From Siphonodentalium dalli (Eukaryota > Mollusca > Scaphopoda > Gadilida > Siphonodentaliidae), in assembly GCA_032622095.1 (NCBI GenBank), contig CP136068.1:123447989-123511988 (forward strand): 64,000 bases of DNA. Reading direction: 5' to 3'. A model generated the notes under the pieces. It was given only the letters and a program-made list of their open reading frames with translations. It did no database searches and had not been told where the DNA came from. The position numbers and the translations under genes were made by a program. This document shows, piece after piece, positions 1-13,633 of this stretch (position 1 is the first letter of the stretch; the number at the start of each line of letters is the position of its first letter).

Positions 1-337
1 AATAGCCTTGTGTGCTTTTCACATAAAAAAATCATCACACCTCTTCCCTATGATTTCCCATAGGTAAAATAACCATTGGCACAGGAATTAACCCTTTGTA
101 GTGAAGTTTGAATTTTTTGGTGTGGTCTAAAATATGACTGTATTTTTTTATGCGGTTCTGACACTAGTTACGAAAACATAAGATTTAAAGGCGAATTCCC
201 TGCTAGACAGACATGATTTTTTTGTGTAAAAAGTTTCCCAAAATGTCAATTTTTCAGATTTAAAGAAAACTTTGGACCCAACATTTATATTGCCAACACT
301 ATACGCTAAAACGTTAGCACTGAGGCCTATGGAAAAC

Positions 338-1275
338 ATTTACACCAGTGTAACCTAAAGGGAAAAAATAGCTTTTTATCATTTTTGATTCCTGGGAGTC
401 ACTTTAAAGCATTTTAATGCATTTTACAGAGCCTGGTCTTTCAGTCCAATGAATATCTCATGCTCGATGTGGCTATTCTTGCTGCTGATGCCTTCTTTCA
501 CTTACATCAGCCAAAAAAATAGTAAGATTTTTCATAAAAAATGCCAATTTTTCAAGGTATTTTCAAAAAATTTCAAGGTGGTAATAGTCACATGATAATG
601 CAAATGACCCATAACATGGGCATGTCAACGACACATATATCAATTGTTATAAGAACCTAATTTAACAAGTATTTTGGATTTTATAGCCAGTGATATACAG
701 ATATATATCATAAAAGTGTGTCATTTCCACTGGTGGGTATGGTCATTTGAAGGTTAATAGCACTAAAACTTGGACACATTTAAGAAAATGCTTCAGCAAT
801 TCAAAGAGAGCATATCTTTATTCAACTAATTCAATATACACCCACATCCAGTTATCTTGGATCACCCTTGCAGACCTGAAAATGTCATATTTTATTCTTC
901 AATGTGCTGATAAAGTCATGCGCTTGATGCTCAGCTGATCAGATCTGGACTCAATGACCTCACATCACCAGAAGTTCTCTCATGGAAAGAATATTGAACA
1001 GTCTTCCATAGCTGATCCAAGTTTGCAACACCAGACCCCTAAAACTGAGTGAAAATGGGGCCTGAACATGACTGGTGGTGGAAAATTGTGCTTTTTTGAT
1101 GAATAATTTGTTAAAGGGGGTGGGGTTAAATTGTGTGTGATAAATAAAGAACCACAGACGTGATATTGTTTTTGAACACATTTTTTCCATGGATGGGCAA
1201 TTCTGAAGAAATGTAGGGAGTTACAATTATTCCGCGAAAAAGCGGGCTATCGCTTTAGGTTACACTGGTGTAAAT
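338..1275. mobile_element. Inverted-repeat-bounded block inside each satellite unit
   Basis: A 23-bp sequence starting ATTTACACCAGTGTAACC (338-360) returns exactly inverted at 1253-1275, so each unit is a ~938-bp block with terminal inverted repeats plus a ~415-bp spacer. The inverted repeat itself contains a near-palindrome, TTACACCAGTGTAA. No target duplication is evident and no transposase is encoded. The block repeats at 1353-base steps. A non-autonomous element amplified together with flanking DNA is the likeliest reading. Confidence 0.6.
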
Positions 1276-1283
1276 AAGGTTCC

Positions 1284-1352
1284 GAGTGACATCTAGCGGA
1301 TGCGGGAGGAATATATAGGAGAGAATAAAATAGACACTGGGCCCTGATTGGT
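1284..1352 (-). promoter_or_regulatory. Promoter-like CCAAT/TATA cluster in satellite unit
   Basis: Read on the minus strand, a CCAAT box (1351-1347) is followed about 33 bases later by CCTATATATTCC (around 1319-1309), and about 27 bases after that by an initiator-like TCACTC near 1288. The 76-codon minus-strand ORF of each unit begins about 100 bases downstream (1190), and AATAAA lies at about 816-811 on the same strand. Spacing resembles a Pol II core promoter; activity is inferred only. Confidence 0.35.
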
Positions 1353-4300
1353 CAATAGCCTTGTGTGCTTTTCACATAAAAAAATCATCACACCTCTTCC
1401 CTATGATTTCCCATAGGTAAAATAACCATTGGCACAGGAATTAACCCTTTGTAGTGAAGTTTGAATTTTTTGGTGTGGTCTAAAATATGACTGTATTTTT
1501 TTATGCGGTTCTGACACTAGTTACGAAAACATAAGATTTAAAGGCGAATTCCCTGCTAGACAGACATGATTTTTTTGTGTAAAAAGTTTCCCAAAATGTC
1601 AATTTTTCAGATTTAAAGAAAACTTTGGACCCAACATTTATATTGCCAACACTATACGCTAAAACGTTAGCACTGAGGCCTATGGAAAACATTTACACCA
1701 GTGTAACCTAAAGGGAAAAAATAGCTTTTTATCATTTTTGATTCCTGGGAGTCACTTTAAAGCATTTTAATGCATTTTACAGAGCCTGGTCTTTCAGTCC
1801 AATGAATATCTCATGCTCGATGTGGCTATTCTTGCTGCTGATGCCTTCTTTCACTTACATCAGCCAAAAAAATAGTAAGATTTTTCATAAAAAATGCCAA
1901 TTTTTCAAGGTATTTTCAAAAAATTTCAAGGTGGTAATAGTCACATGATAATGCAAATGACCCATAACATGGGCATGTCAACGACACATATATCAATTGT
2001 TATAAGAACCTAATTTAACAAGTATTTTGGATTTTATAGCCAGTGATATACAGATATATATCATAAAAGTGTGTCATTTCCACTGGTGGGTATGGTCATT
2101 TGAAGGTTAATAGCACTAAAACTTGGACACATTTAAGAAAATGCTTCAGCAATTCAAAGAGAGCATATCTTTATTCAACTAATTCAATATACACCCACAT
2201 CCAGTTATCTTGGATCACCCTTGCAGACCTGAAAATGTCATATTTTATTCTTCAATGTGCTGATAAAGTCATGCGCTTGATGCTCAGCTGATCAGATCTG
2301 GACTCAATGACCTCACATCACCAGAAGTTCTCTCATGGAAAGAATATTGAACAGTCTTCCATAGCTGATCCAAGTTTGCAACACCAGACCCCTAAAACTG
2401 AGTGAAAATGGGGCCTGAACATGACTGGTGGTGGAAAATTGTGCTTTTTTGATGAATAATTTGTTAAAGGGGGTGGGGTTAAATTGTGTGTGATAAATAA
2501 AGAACCACAGACGTGATATTGTTTTTGAACACATTTTTTCCATGGATGGGCAATTCTGAAGAAATGTAGGGAGTTACAATTATTCCGCGAAAAAGCGGGC
2601 TATCGCTTTAGGTTACACTGGTGTAAATAAGGTTCCGAGTGACATCTAGCGGATGCGGGAGGAATATATAGGAGAGAATAAAATAGACACTGGGCCCTGA
2701 TTGGTCAATAGCCTTGTGTGCTTTTCACATAAAAAAATCATCACACCTCTTCCCTATGATTTCCCATAGGTAAAATAACCATTGGCACAGGAATTAACCC
2801 TTTGTAGTGAAGTTTGAATTTTTTGGTGTGGTCTAAAATATGACTGTATTTTTTTATGCGGTTCTGACACTAGTTACGAAAACATAAGATTTAAAGGCGA
2901 ATTCCCTGCTAGACAGACATGATTTTTTTGTGTAAAAAGTTTCCCAAAATGTCAATTTTTCAGATTTAAAGAAAACTTTGGACCCAACATTTATATTGCC
3001 AACACTATACGCTAAAACGTTAGCACTGAGGCCTATGGAAAACATTTACACCAGTGTAACCTAAAGGGAAAAAATAGCTTTTTATCATTTTTGATTCCTG
3101 GGAGTCACTTTAAAGCATTTTAATGCATTTTACAGAGCCTGGTCTTTCAGTCCAATGAATATCTCATGCTCGATGTGGCTATTCTTGCTGCTGATGCCTT
3201 CTTTCACTTACATCAGCCAAAAAAATAGTAAGATTTTTCATAAAAAATGCCAATTTTTCAAGGTATTTTCAAAAAATTTCAAGGTGGTAATAGTCACATG
3301 ATAATGCAAATGACCCATAACATGGGCATGTCAACGACACATATATCAATTGTTATAAGAACCTAATTTAACAAGTATTTTGGATTTTATAGCCAGTGAT
3401 ATACAGATATATATCATAAAAGTGTGTCATTTCCACTGGTGGGTATGGTCATTTGAAGGTTAATAGCACTAAAACTTGGACACATTTAAGAAAATGCTTC
3501 AGCAATTCAAAGAGAGCATATCTTTATTCAACTAATTCAATATACACCCACATCCAGTTATCTTGGATCACCCTTGCAGACCTGAAAATGTCATATTTTA
3601 TTCTTCAATGTGCTGATAAAGTCATGCGCTTGATGCTCAGCTGATCAGATCTGGACTCAATGACCTCACATCACCAGAAGTTCTCTCATGGAAAGAATAT
3701 TGAACAGTCTTCCATAGCTGATCCAAGTTTACAACACCAGACCCCTAAAACTGAGTGAAAATGGGGCCTGAACATGACTGGTGGTGGAAAATTGTGCTTT
3801 TTTGATGAATAATTTGTTAAAGGGGGTGGGGTTAAATTGTGTGTGATAAATAAAGAACCACAGACGTGATATTGTTTTTGAACACATTTTTTCCATGGAT
3901 GGGCAATTCTGAAGAAATGTAGGGAGTTACAATTATTCCGCGAAAAAGCGGGCTATCGCTTTAGGTTACACTGGTGTAAATAAGGTTCCGAGTGACATCT
4001 AGCGGATGCGGGAGGAATATATAGGAGAGAATAAAATAGACACTGGGCCCTGATTGGTCAATAGCCTTGTGTGCTTTTCACATAAAAAAATCATCACACC
4101 TCTTCCCTATGATTTCCCATAGGTAAAATAACCATTGGCACAGGAATTAACCCTTTGTAGTGAAGTTTGAATTTTTTGGTGTGGTCTAAAATATGACTGT
4201 ATTTTTTTATGCGGTTCTGACACTAGTTACGAAAACATAAGATTTAAAGGCGAATTCCCTGCTAGACAGACATGATTTTTTTGTGTAAAAAGTTTCCCAA

Positions 4301-7300
4301 AATGTCAATTTTTCAGATTTAAAGAAAACTTTGGACCCAACATTTATATTGCCAACACTATACGCTAAAACGTTAGCACTGAGGCCTATGGAAAACATTT
4401 ACACCAGTGTAACCTAAAGGGAAAAAATAGCTTTTTATCATTTTTGATTCCTGGGAGTCACTTTAAAGCATTTTAATGCATTTTACAGAGCCTGGTCTTT
4501 CAGTCCAATGAATATCTCATGCTCGATGTGGCTATTCTTGCTGCTGATGCCTTCTTTCACTTACATCAGCCAAAAAAATAGTAAGATTTTTCATAAAAAA
4601 TGCCAATTTTTCAAGGTATTTTCAAAAAATTTCAAGGTGGTAATAGTCACATGATAATGCAAATGACCCATAACATGGGCATGTCAACGACACATATATC
4701 AATTGTTATAAGAACCTAATTTAACAAGTATTTTGGATTTTATAGCCAGTGATATACAGATATATATCATAAAAGTGTGTCATTTCCACTGGTGGGTATG
4801 GTCATTTGAAGGTTAATAGCACTAAAACTTGGACACATTTAAGAAAATGCTTCAGCAATTCAAAGAGAGCATATCTTTATTCAACTAATTCAATATACAC
4901 CCACATCCAGTTATCTTGGATCACCCTTGCAGACCTGAAAATGTCATATTTTATTCTTCAATGTGCTGATAAAGTCATGCGCTTGATGCTCAGCTGATCA
5001 GATCTGGACTCAATGACCTCACATCACCAGAAGTTCTCTCATGGAAAGAATATTGAACAGTCTTCCATAGCTGATCCAAGTTTGCAACACCAGACCCCTA
5101 AAACTGAGTGAAAATGGGGCCTGAACATGACTGGTGGTGGAAAATTGTGCTTTTTTGATGAATAATTTGTTAAAGGGGGTGGGGTTAAATTGTGTGTGAT
5201 AAATAAAGAACCACAGACGTGATATTGTTTTTGAACACATTTTTTCCATGGATGGGCAATTCTGAAGAAATGTAGGGAGTTACAATTATTCCGCGAAAAA
5301 GCGGGCTATCGCTTTAGGTTACACTGGTGTAAATAAGGTTCCGAGTGACATCTAGCGGATGCGGGAGGAATATATAGGAGAGAATAAAATAGACACTGGG
5401 CCCTGATTGGTCAATAGCCTTGTGTGCTTTTCACATAAAAAAATCATCACACCTCTTCCCTATGATTTCCCATAGGTAAAATAACCATTGGCACAGGAAT
5501 TAACCCTTTGTAGTGAAGTTTGAATTTTTTGGTGTGGTCTAAAATATGACTGTATTTTTTTATGCGGTTCTGACACTAGTTACGAAAACATAAGATTTAA
5601 AGGCGAATTCCCTGCTAGACAGACATGATTTTTTTGTGTAAAAAGTTTCCCAAAATGTCAATTTTTCAGATTTAAAGAAAACTTTGGACCCAACATTTAT
5701 ATTGCCAACACTATACGCTAAAACGTTAGCACTGAGGCCTATGGAAAACATTTACACCAGTGTAACCTAAAGGGAAAAAATAGCTTTTTATCATTTTTGA
5801 TTCCTGGGAGTCACTTTAAAGCATTTTAATGCATTTTACAGAGCCTGGTCTTTCAGTCCAATGAATATCTCATGCTCGATGTGGCTATTCTTGCTGCTGA
5901 TGCCTTCTTTCACTTACATCAGCCAAAAAAATAGTAAGATTTTTCATAAAAAATGCCAATTTTTCAAGGTATTTTCAAAAAATTTCAAGGTGGTAATAGT
6001 CACATGATAATGCAAATGACCCATAACATGGGCATGTCAACGACACATATATCAATTGTTATAAGAACCTAATTTAACAAGTATTTTGGATTTTATAGCC
6101 AGTGATATACAGATATATATCATAAAAGTGTGTCATTTCCACTGGTGGGTATGGTCATTTGAAGGTTAATAGCACTAAAACTTGGACACATTTAAGAAAA
6201 TGCTTCAGCAATTCAAAGAGAGCATATCTTTATTCAACTAATTCAATATACACCCACATCCAGTTATCTTGGATCACCCTTGCAGACCTGAAAATGTCAT
6301 ATTTTATTCTTCAATGTGCTGATAAAGTCATGCGCTTGATGCTCAGCTGATCAGATCTGGACTCAATGACCTCACATCAGCAGAAGTTCTCTCATGGAAA
6401 GAATATTGAACAGTCTTCCATAGCTGATCCAAGTTTGCAACACCAGACCCCTAAAACTGAGTGAAAATGGGGCCTGAACATGACTGGTGGTGGAAAATTG
6501 TGCTTTTTTGATGAATAATTTGTTAAAGGGGGTGGGGTTAAATTGTGTGTGATAAATAAAGAACCACAGACGTGATATTGTTTTTGAACACATTTTTTCC
6601 ATGGATGGGCAATTCTGAAGAAATGTAGGGAGTTACAATTATTCCGCGAAAAAGCGGGCTATCGCTTTAGGTTACACTGGTGTAAATAAGGTTCCGAGTG
6701 ACATCTAGCGGATGCGGGAGGAATATATAGGAGAGAATAAAATAGACACTGGGCCCTGATTGGTCAATAGCCTTGTGTGCTTTTCACATAAAAAAATCAT
6801 CACACCTCTTCCCTATGATTTCCCATAGGTAAAATAACCATTGGCACAGGAATTAACCCTTTGTAGTGAAGTTTGAATTTTTTGGTGTGGTCTAAAATAT
6901 GACTGTATTTTTTTATGCGGTTCTGACACTAGTTACGAAAACATAAGATTTAAAGGCGAATTCCCTGCTAGACAGACATGATTTTTTTGTGTAAAAAGTT
7001 TCCCAAAATGTCAATTTTTCAGATTTAAAGAAAACTTTGGACCCAACATTTATATTGCCAACACTATACGCTAAAACGTTAGCACTGAGGCCTATGGAAA
7101 ACATTTACACCAGTGTAACCTAAAGGGAAAAAATAGCTTTTTATCATTTTTGATTCCTGGGAGTCACTTTAAAGCATTTTAATGCATTTTACAGAGCCTG
7201 GTCTTTCAGTCCAATGAATATCTCATGCTCGATGTGGCTATTCTTGCTGCTGATGCCTTCTTTCACTTACATCAGCCAAAAAAATAGTAAGATTTTTCAT

Positions 7301-9826
7301 AAAAAATGCCAATTTTTCAAGGTATTTTCAAAAAATTTCAAGGTGGTAATAGTCACATGATAATGCAAATGACCCATAACATGGGCATGTCAACGACACA
7401 TATATCAATTGTTATAAGAACCTAATTTAACAAGTATTTTGGATTTTATAGCCAGTGATATACAGATATATATCATAAAAGTGTGTCATTTCCACTGGTG
7501 GGTATGGTCATTTGAAGGTTAATAGCACTAAAACTTGGACACATTTAAGAAAATGCTTCAGCAATTCAAAGAGAGCATATCTTTATTCAACTAATTCAAT
7601 ATACACCCACATCCAGTTATCTTGGATCACCCTTGCAGACCTGAAAATGTCATATTTTATTCTTCAATGTGCTGATAAAGTCATGCGCTTGATGCTCAGC
7701 TGATCAGATCTGGACTCAATGACCTCACATCACCAGAAGTTCTCTCATGGAAAGAATATTGAACAGTCTTCCATAGCTGATCCAAGTTTGCAACACCAGA
7801 CCCCTAAAACTGAGTGAAAATGGGGCCTGAACATGACTGGTGGTGGAAAATTGTGCTTTTTTGATGAATAATTTGTTAAAGGGGGTGGGGTTAAATTGTG
7901 TGTGATAAATAAAGAACCACAGACGTGATATTGTTTTTGAACACATTTTTTCCATGGATGGGCAATTCTGAAGAAATGTAGGGAGTTACAATTATTCCGC
8001 GAAAAAGCGGGCTATCGCTTTAGGTTACACTGGTGTAAATAAGGTTCCGAGTGACATCTAGCGGATGCGGGAGGAATATATAGGAGAGAATAAAATAGAC
8101 ACTGGGCCCTGATTGGTCAATAGCCTTGTGTGCTTTTCACATAAAAAAATCATCACACCTCTTCCCTATGATTTCCCATAGGTAAAATAACCATTGGCAC
8201 AGGAATTAACCCTTTGTAGTGAAGTTTGAATTTTTTGGTGTGGTCTAAAATATGACTGTATTTTTTTATGCGGTTCTGACACTAGTTACGAAAACATAAG
8301 ATTTAAAGGCGAATTCCCTGCTAGACAGACATGATTTTTTTGTGTAAAAAGTTTCCCAAAATGTCAATTTTTCAGATTTAAAGAAAACTTTGGACCCAAC
8401 ATTTATATTGCCAACACTATACGCTAAAACGTTAGCACTGAGGCCTATGGAAAACATTTACACCAGTGTAACCTAAAGGGAAAAAATAGCTTTTTATCAT
8501 TTTTGATTCCTGGGAGTCACTTTAAAGCATTTTAATGCATTTTACAGAGCCTGGTCTTTCAGTCCAATGAATATCTCATGCTCGATGTGGCTATTCTTGC
8601 TGCTGATGCCTTCTTTCACTTACATCAGCCAAAAAAATAGTAAGATTTTTCATAAAAAATGCCAATTTTTCAAGGTATTTTCAAAAAATTTCAAGGTGGT
8701 AATAGTCACATGATAATGCAAATGACCCATAACATGGGCATGTCAACGACACATATATCAATTGTTATAAGAACCTAATTTAACAAGTATTTTGGATTTT
8801 ATAGCCAGTGATATACAGATATATATCATAAAAGTGTGTCATTTCCACTGGTGGGTATGGTCATTTGAAGGTTAATAGCACTAAAACTTGGACACATTTA
8901 AGAAAATGCTTCAGCAATTCAAAGAGAGCATATCTTTATTCAACTAATTCAATATACACCCACATCCAGTTATCTTGGATCACCCTTGCAGACCTGAAAA
9001 TGTCATATTTTATTCTTCAATGTGCTGATAAAGTCATGCGCTTGATGCTCAGCTGATCAGATCTGGACTCAATGACCTCACATCACCAGAAGTTCTCTCA
9101 TGGAAAGAATATTGAACAGTCTTCCATAGCTGATCCAAGTTTGCAACACCAGACCCCTAAAACTGAGTGAAAATGGGGCCTGAACATGACTGGTGGTGGA
9201 AAATTGTGCTTTTTTGATGAATAATTTGTTAAAGGGGGTGGGGTTAAATTGTGTGTGATAAATAAAGAACCACAGACGTGATATTGTTTTTGAACACATT
9301 TTTTCCATGGATGGGCAATTCTGAAGAAATGTAGGGAGTTACAATTATTCCGCGAAAAAGCGGGCTATCGCTTTAGGTTACACTGGTGTAAATAAGGTTC
9401 CGAGTGACATCTAGCGGATGCGGGAGGAATATATAGGAGAGAATAAAATAGACACTGGGCCCTGATTGGTCAATAGCCTTGTGTGCTTTTCACATAAAAA
9501 AATCATCACACCTCTTCCCTATGATTTCCCATAGGTAAAATAACCATTGGCACAGGAATTAACCCTTTGTAGTGAAGTTTGAATTTTTTGGTGTGGTCTA
9601 AAATATGACTGTATTTTTTTATGCGGTTCTGACACTAGTTACGAAAACATAAGATTTAAAGGCGAATTCCCTGCTAGACAGACATGATTTTTTTGTGTAA
9701 AAAGTTTCCCAAAATGTCAATTTTTCAGATTTAAAGAAAACTTTGGACCCAACATTTATATTGCCAACACTATACGCTAAAACGTTAGCACTGAGGCCTA
9801 TGGAAAACATTTACACCAGTGTAACC

Positions 9827-10796
9827 CTAAGAAACGGGAACACAATCTACAATCTAGAGTTCTCATCTTGCTGCAACAAATCCACACGGTGTTTTAAACT
9901 GTACTCGAGGATTACCTTATTTTCGATTTATTTCTACGACTTGCTTACGATTTTCCAATATTTTCGGTTATTTGCACTGTGGTGCCTTTGCTCAAACGAC
10001 ATCTTCTTGCACTAGATTATCATATGTGCTAGCTAACCGTCCTTTTAGTTGATGGCTAAATAAAAGGTTTAAAACAAATATCCAATAAAAGTGGGCATTT
10101 GAAATAGGTTTCAAAGATATTCCCCATTTATTTGGCAAAATTGATTCCAACGGAGGATAAAATGTGATCTTGGGAAGTCCCCTTAAATGTATGCTGTACA
10201 ATTTTAATACAATTCAGTATGGGAACATTAGTTTAATTGAGAGAAGTCCGTGCGAATACATACTCTAAATGACCTGTGGTTCAGATAATAGATGTTTTAG
10301 ATGTACTCGTCTGTATCATATTCTGATATTCGTCGATCACATAGAACAATCTGTAACCTTTGCGTCGATTAAATGTAATTTTCGTCGACATCAAACATTG
10401 TTTTACATCATTATTGTGTTTCAATTCGATCAAATAACACACTATATATTAGGGACATGTTATGAACAGGATATTTGCGGATAAGTTTGGATTCTTACAA
10501 ACACCTCCCCGTTTACAATCAATGGCTGAATTGGTCACGTCTGCATGTTTCCGTTTACTAACGTATATCCACTATCCAGGATCTCCTAAATGAGGATGTT
10601 GGTGCACCAAGTACAATTAAATATTTGTTGGTCCCATGATATCTGAATCTCGATAATGATGTCATTGGGAAAGTCCGGGGATGTGCTGTGTACCCAACTA
10701 CAATATCCGTGTTTCTCGGTCCCTGACCCATATACTTCACAATTAACCACGCATCATAAGCACGAAAAACTTTGAACTGCGTGCTATTGCAACTAG
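9827..10796. other. No gene recognised
   Basis: Unique-looking, AT-rich sequence right of the satellite edge. Short ORFs here have no recognisable motif and the one at the left starts inside the satellite. Confidence 0.6.
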
Positions 10797-11284
10797 TTAA
10801 AGGTACTCAACCCGATAAAACTCCTCTCAATTACTATTTCAATGGCTTCGGGGGTCAAAAATATTTGATTCGAGTCGAGGAAGTCACCCATCAAAGCTCA
10901 GATTTGTTAGATATCGATTTTAGAAATCTATTATTTTTCATTATCGGGAATTCTTTCTGGCCCAGAAGATAGTAAAAAATTCGTTATTATTACCCACTTG
11001 ATTATAGAGTTATCCATCCTTGTCTGTTTGAATAGAATTTTGGCGTAAAATCTCGAGCATGTTACCAAATTGACGGCAGTTATAAGTACTCATCTCGAGA
11101 ACATAAGAATTTTCAAAAATCAATATCTAATGACTCTGAGCTTTGTTTGATGGGTTCCTCGACTCGAATCAAATATTTTTTACCCCCAAAGCCAAAGAAA
11201 TAGTAATATAGGACCCTCTGATCGGATTGTTGTTGTTGGAATCTGTTGAGATGGGGACCCTCTTTACGGGTTGAGTACCTTTAA
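10797..11284. mobile_element. TTAA-flanked MITE (AGGTACTCAACCCG ends)
   Basis: The element begins TTAA-AGGTACTCAACCCG and ends with the same sequence inverted followed by TTAA. Longer internal parts are also inverted, for example the 'gactcgaatcaaata' stretch near 11162 against its complement near 10866. Related copies are at about 36.5-36.7, 51.6-52.0, 54.3-54.5 and 61.8-62.2 kb, showing a dispersed non-autonomous family. No transposase. Confidence 0.75.
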
Positions 11285-11714
11285 TATAAAGTTGTCACCA
11301 ATTATGAAATCTTATAATCGTTGTACGAGTTTCTATATAATATACTATAATAGGTGTCAGCACTAGATAGTGGCATCTTTACTCAATTAACTCAGGGGGG
11401 GGGATTCCGACACGTATGCTGAGGGTGGTGGGTGTCAAAATAAGCCCAAAGCAATTTATTCCGTGACAAACACTGATTGAGTAACATATAATATATAACG
11501 GAAATCTCGTTTAACTCTATATGACTTTATTACGCCACCGTAGTGTGGTGTTTATTGCTTTTGGTTTTTTTGTATCGCATGGTCGATGGGTGATTGTACA
11601 TTCGGCAAACCTCGTCAGATTCCGTCACCGTTTCATCGTACCGATAATTACGAGAGTACAACTAAGATTGGCACATGTGTTTACGTCACCGGTGTAATTG
11701 TGGGGACATGCTTC
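11285..11714. repeat. Dispersed repeat starting TTATTACGCCACC
   Basis: From about 11528 the sequence TTATTACGCCACC..GTGTGGTGT begins a repeat shared with 13776, 16072 and, in its later part, 14125. Nothing gene-like was seen; the rest of the interval is unassigned. Confidence 0.5.
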
Positions 11715-12480
11715 TATTATGAAGGTTTGCTATCCCGAAGGTCCGCTATTCCGAAGGTTCTCTATTCCGAAGGTTTTTGTTATTTTTAGGTTAATTCTAT
11801 ATTTTAAAGTATTGAGACTAATTTGAGAGGGTTCATTTTCACAAAGATTCTTTATATGGAGTGTGCGCTCACATCCGAACTGATCATGCGCGCGCACCGA
11901 TACAGATACAGGAGGAAATAACTTAACTTAGAACATTAAATGTGATTTTGTTTTGTTTTCGCTGGTTTTCTTGAGATTTTATGTCATTACGTGGGCCCAT
12001 ACCTTTGAATTCTTGGCATATACTATGAATGTTGTGGTATATATGGACCCTCCCGCATTGGGACATGACATAGGTTCAGTTGACTTAAGTGGTGTTCTGT
12101 GTGTGCTCCAATTTGGAGTTCATTATTTTAAGGGCCAAGTTTTGAATTTTATGGGTCCATACCTTTGAACTCTGGGCATATAATATGAATATTGGGGGGC
12201 ATGGCTCTATTCCGAAGGTTCACTATCCCGAAGGTCCACTATTCCGAAATTTCTCTGAATGTTCGCTATTCCGAAGGTTCACCAATCCGAAGGTTCGTTA
12301 TTCCGAAGGTTCTGTGTTCCAAAGATTTTTTTTATTTTAAGGTTAATTCTATATTCTAAAGTAACGAGAGGGTTCATTATCACGAAGATTCTTTTTATGA
12401 AGGAAATAACGTAAAACATTAAATGTGATTTTGTTTTGTTTTCGAGGGTTTTCTTGAGTTTAATGTCATTACGTATGACC
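11715..12480. repeat. Duplicated block with ATTCCGAAGGTTC minisatellite
   Basis: Clusters of a 14-16 base motif, CTATTCCGAAGGTTC with variants, lie at 11728-11780 and 12208-12325. Each cluster is followed by the same ~200-base sequence (ggttaattctatatt... aacattaaatgtgattttg), so the whole block is directly duplicated about 480 bases apart. Confidence 0.75.
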
Positions 12481-12946
12481 TTATTTCTCATTACATATTC
12501 ACGCCAAGGAGCCCACACAATTGCTATGTTACGATGCGATTTAATGTGATTATGTGTGACATAATATCTCAATAATCTGAGGCAAGAGTACGCCTGCTAA
12601 AGGCAAATTATAACAGTTGGGGGTATAACGCTCAATAAATACTGGAGGCTATAACAAACTGCGCAGTAGAATATCGCTGAATGGACGAGTATGAGATGAG
12701 CCTAAATGCAATTGTGACTTTGTTTAAAGGCCCACTTAATTTTCGAGTCATTAATTTTTTATAGTATATACGGTTTTAATAACAATTTATGCCATAAAAT
12801 TTGAATAAACTACTATAATTCATCACCATTTGAAAGGCAGAATACTTCTATCTCCTAGTTTGAAACACCTTCAAAATACCGCGTCGTATATCTAGCAATT
12901 AGCAACCAACATGTCCTCCTCGGCTTTCCATAGATTTCAACGTAAT
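12481..12946. other. No gene recognised
   Basis: AT-rich sequence without repeats I could assign or any plausible coding exon. Confidence 0.5.
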
Positions 12947-13447
12947 TTGATACCTATGGGTATTTGTGTCCGGGAAGTGTTTTGAACGGGTCAAATCGTG
13001 ACCCCGACCTGACCTTGACCTTTAAAACTGTCAATGCAAGGTCAATTTGGGTAAAACGGACAAATTTCGGCGAAATTTGATACCTAGGGATACTTTGGTC
13101 CGAGGAGAGTTTTGAACGGGTCAAATCGTGACCTCGGCCTGACCTTGACCTTCAATATGGCCAATCAAAGGTCAACTCGGATAAAACGGATAGATTTCGA
13201 CGAAATTTGATACCTATGGGTACTTTTGTCGGGGGGGGGGGGGTGTTTTGGACTGGTCAAATCATGACTCTGACCTTACCTTGACCTTCAAAATTGTTAA
13301 TTAAAGGTCAAGTTGGGTAAAACGGACGGATTTAGACGAAATTTGATACCTATGGGTAGTTTTCTACGGGTGGGGGTGTTTTGGACTGGACAAATCATGA
13401 CCCTGACCTGACCTTGACTTTCGAAATAGTCAATTGAAGGTCAAATC
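12947..13447. repeat. ~130-bp tandem repeat, four copies, with TGACCTTGA motifs
   Basis: The phrase 'tgatacctatgggta' recurs near 12951, 13081, 13211 and 13348. Every copy carries TGACCTTGACC or a one-base variant, the reverse of TCAAGGTCA, which is the extended half-site of ERR/NR5A-type nuclear receptors. A G-run interrupts copy three. Confidence 0.8.
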
Positions 13448-13633
13448 GCACCTTTCACCGGAAAGCAGATGGGAAACAGCCCGGGTGAAGTCGGGCCTAT
13501 CAGCTTGTGTAATAAAGAAGACAGTTTGATGAAAGTAATGTATGCCACGAGAAACGGGAAAACTTGAAATATGGAAGTACGCAAATTTCCCGCATAAAAT
13601 TTGAAAGCTAGTTTATAGAATAATTGTATTATT

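Larger units (their letters stand above)
1..9826. repeat. 1353-bp satellite array, ~7.3 copies
   Basis: The same sequence recurs every 1353 bases from base 1, so the array probably continues left of the window. Copies are almost identical; the two differences I noticed are G to A at 3731 and C to G near 6380. The last, partial copy starts at 9472 and stops matching after 9826, inside an inverted repeat. Short ORFs of 63 and 76 codons recur in every unit, but one is broken by the 3731 change and none resembles a known protein, so I do not call them genes. It may be a satellite derived from a transposon. Confidence 0.97.

Noticed and set aside
148-9810. Repeated 63- and 76-codon ORFs in the satellite as genes
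   Set aside because: They recur only because the unit recurs, overlap on opposite strands, lack recognisable domains, and one copy has a stop at 3731.
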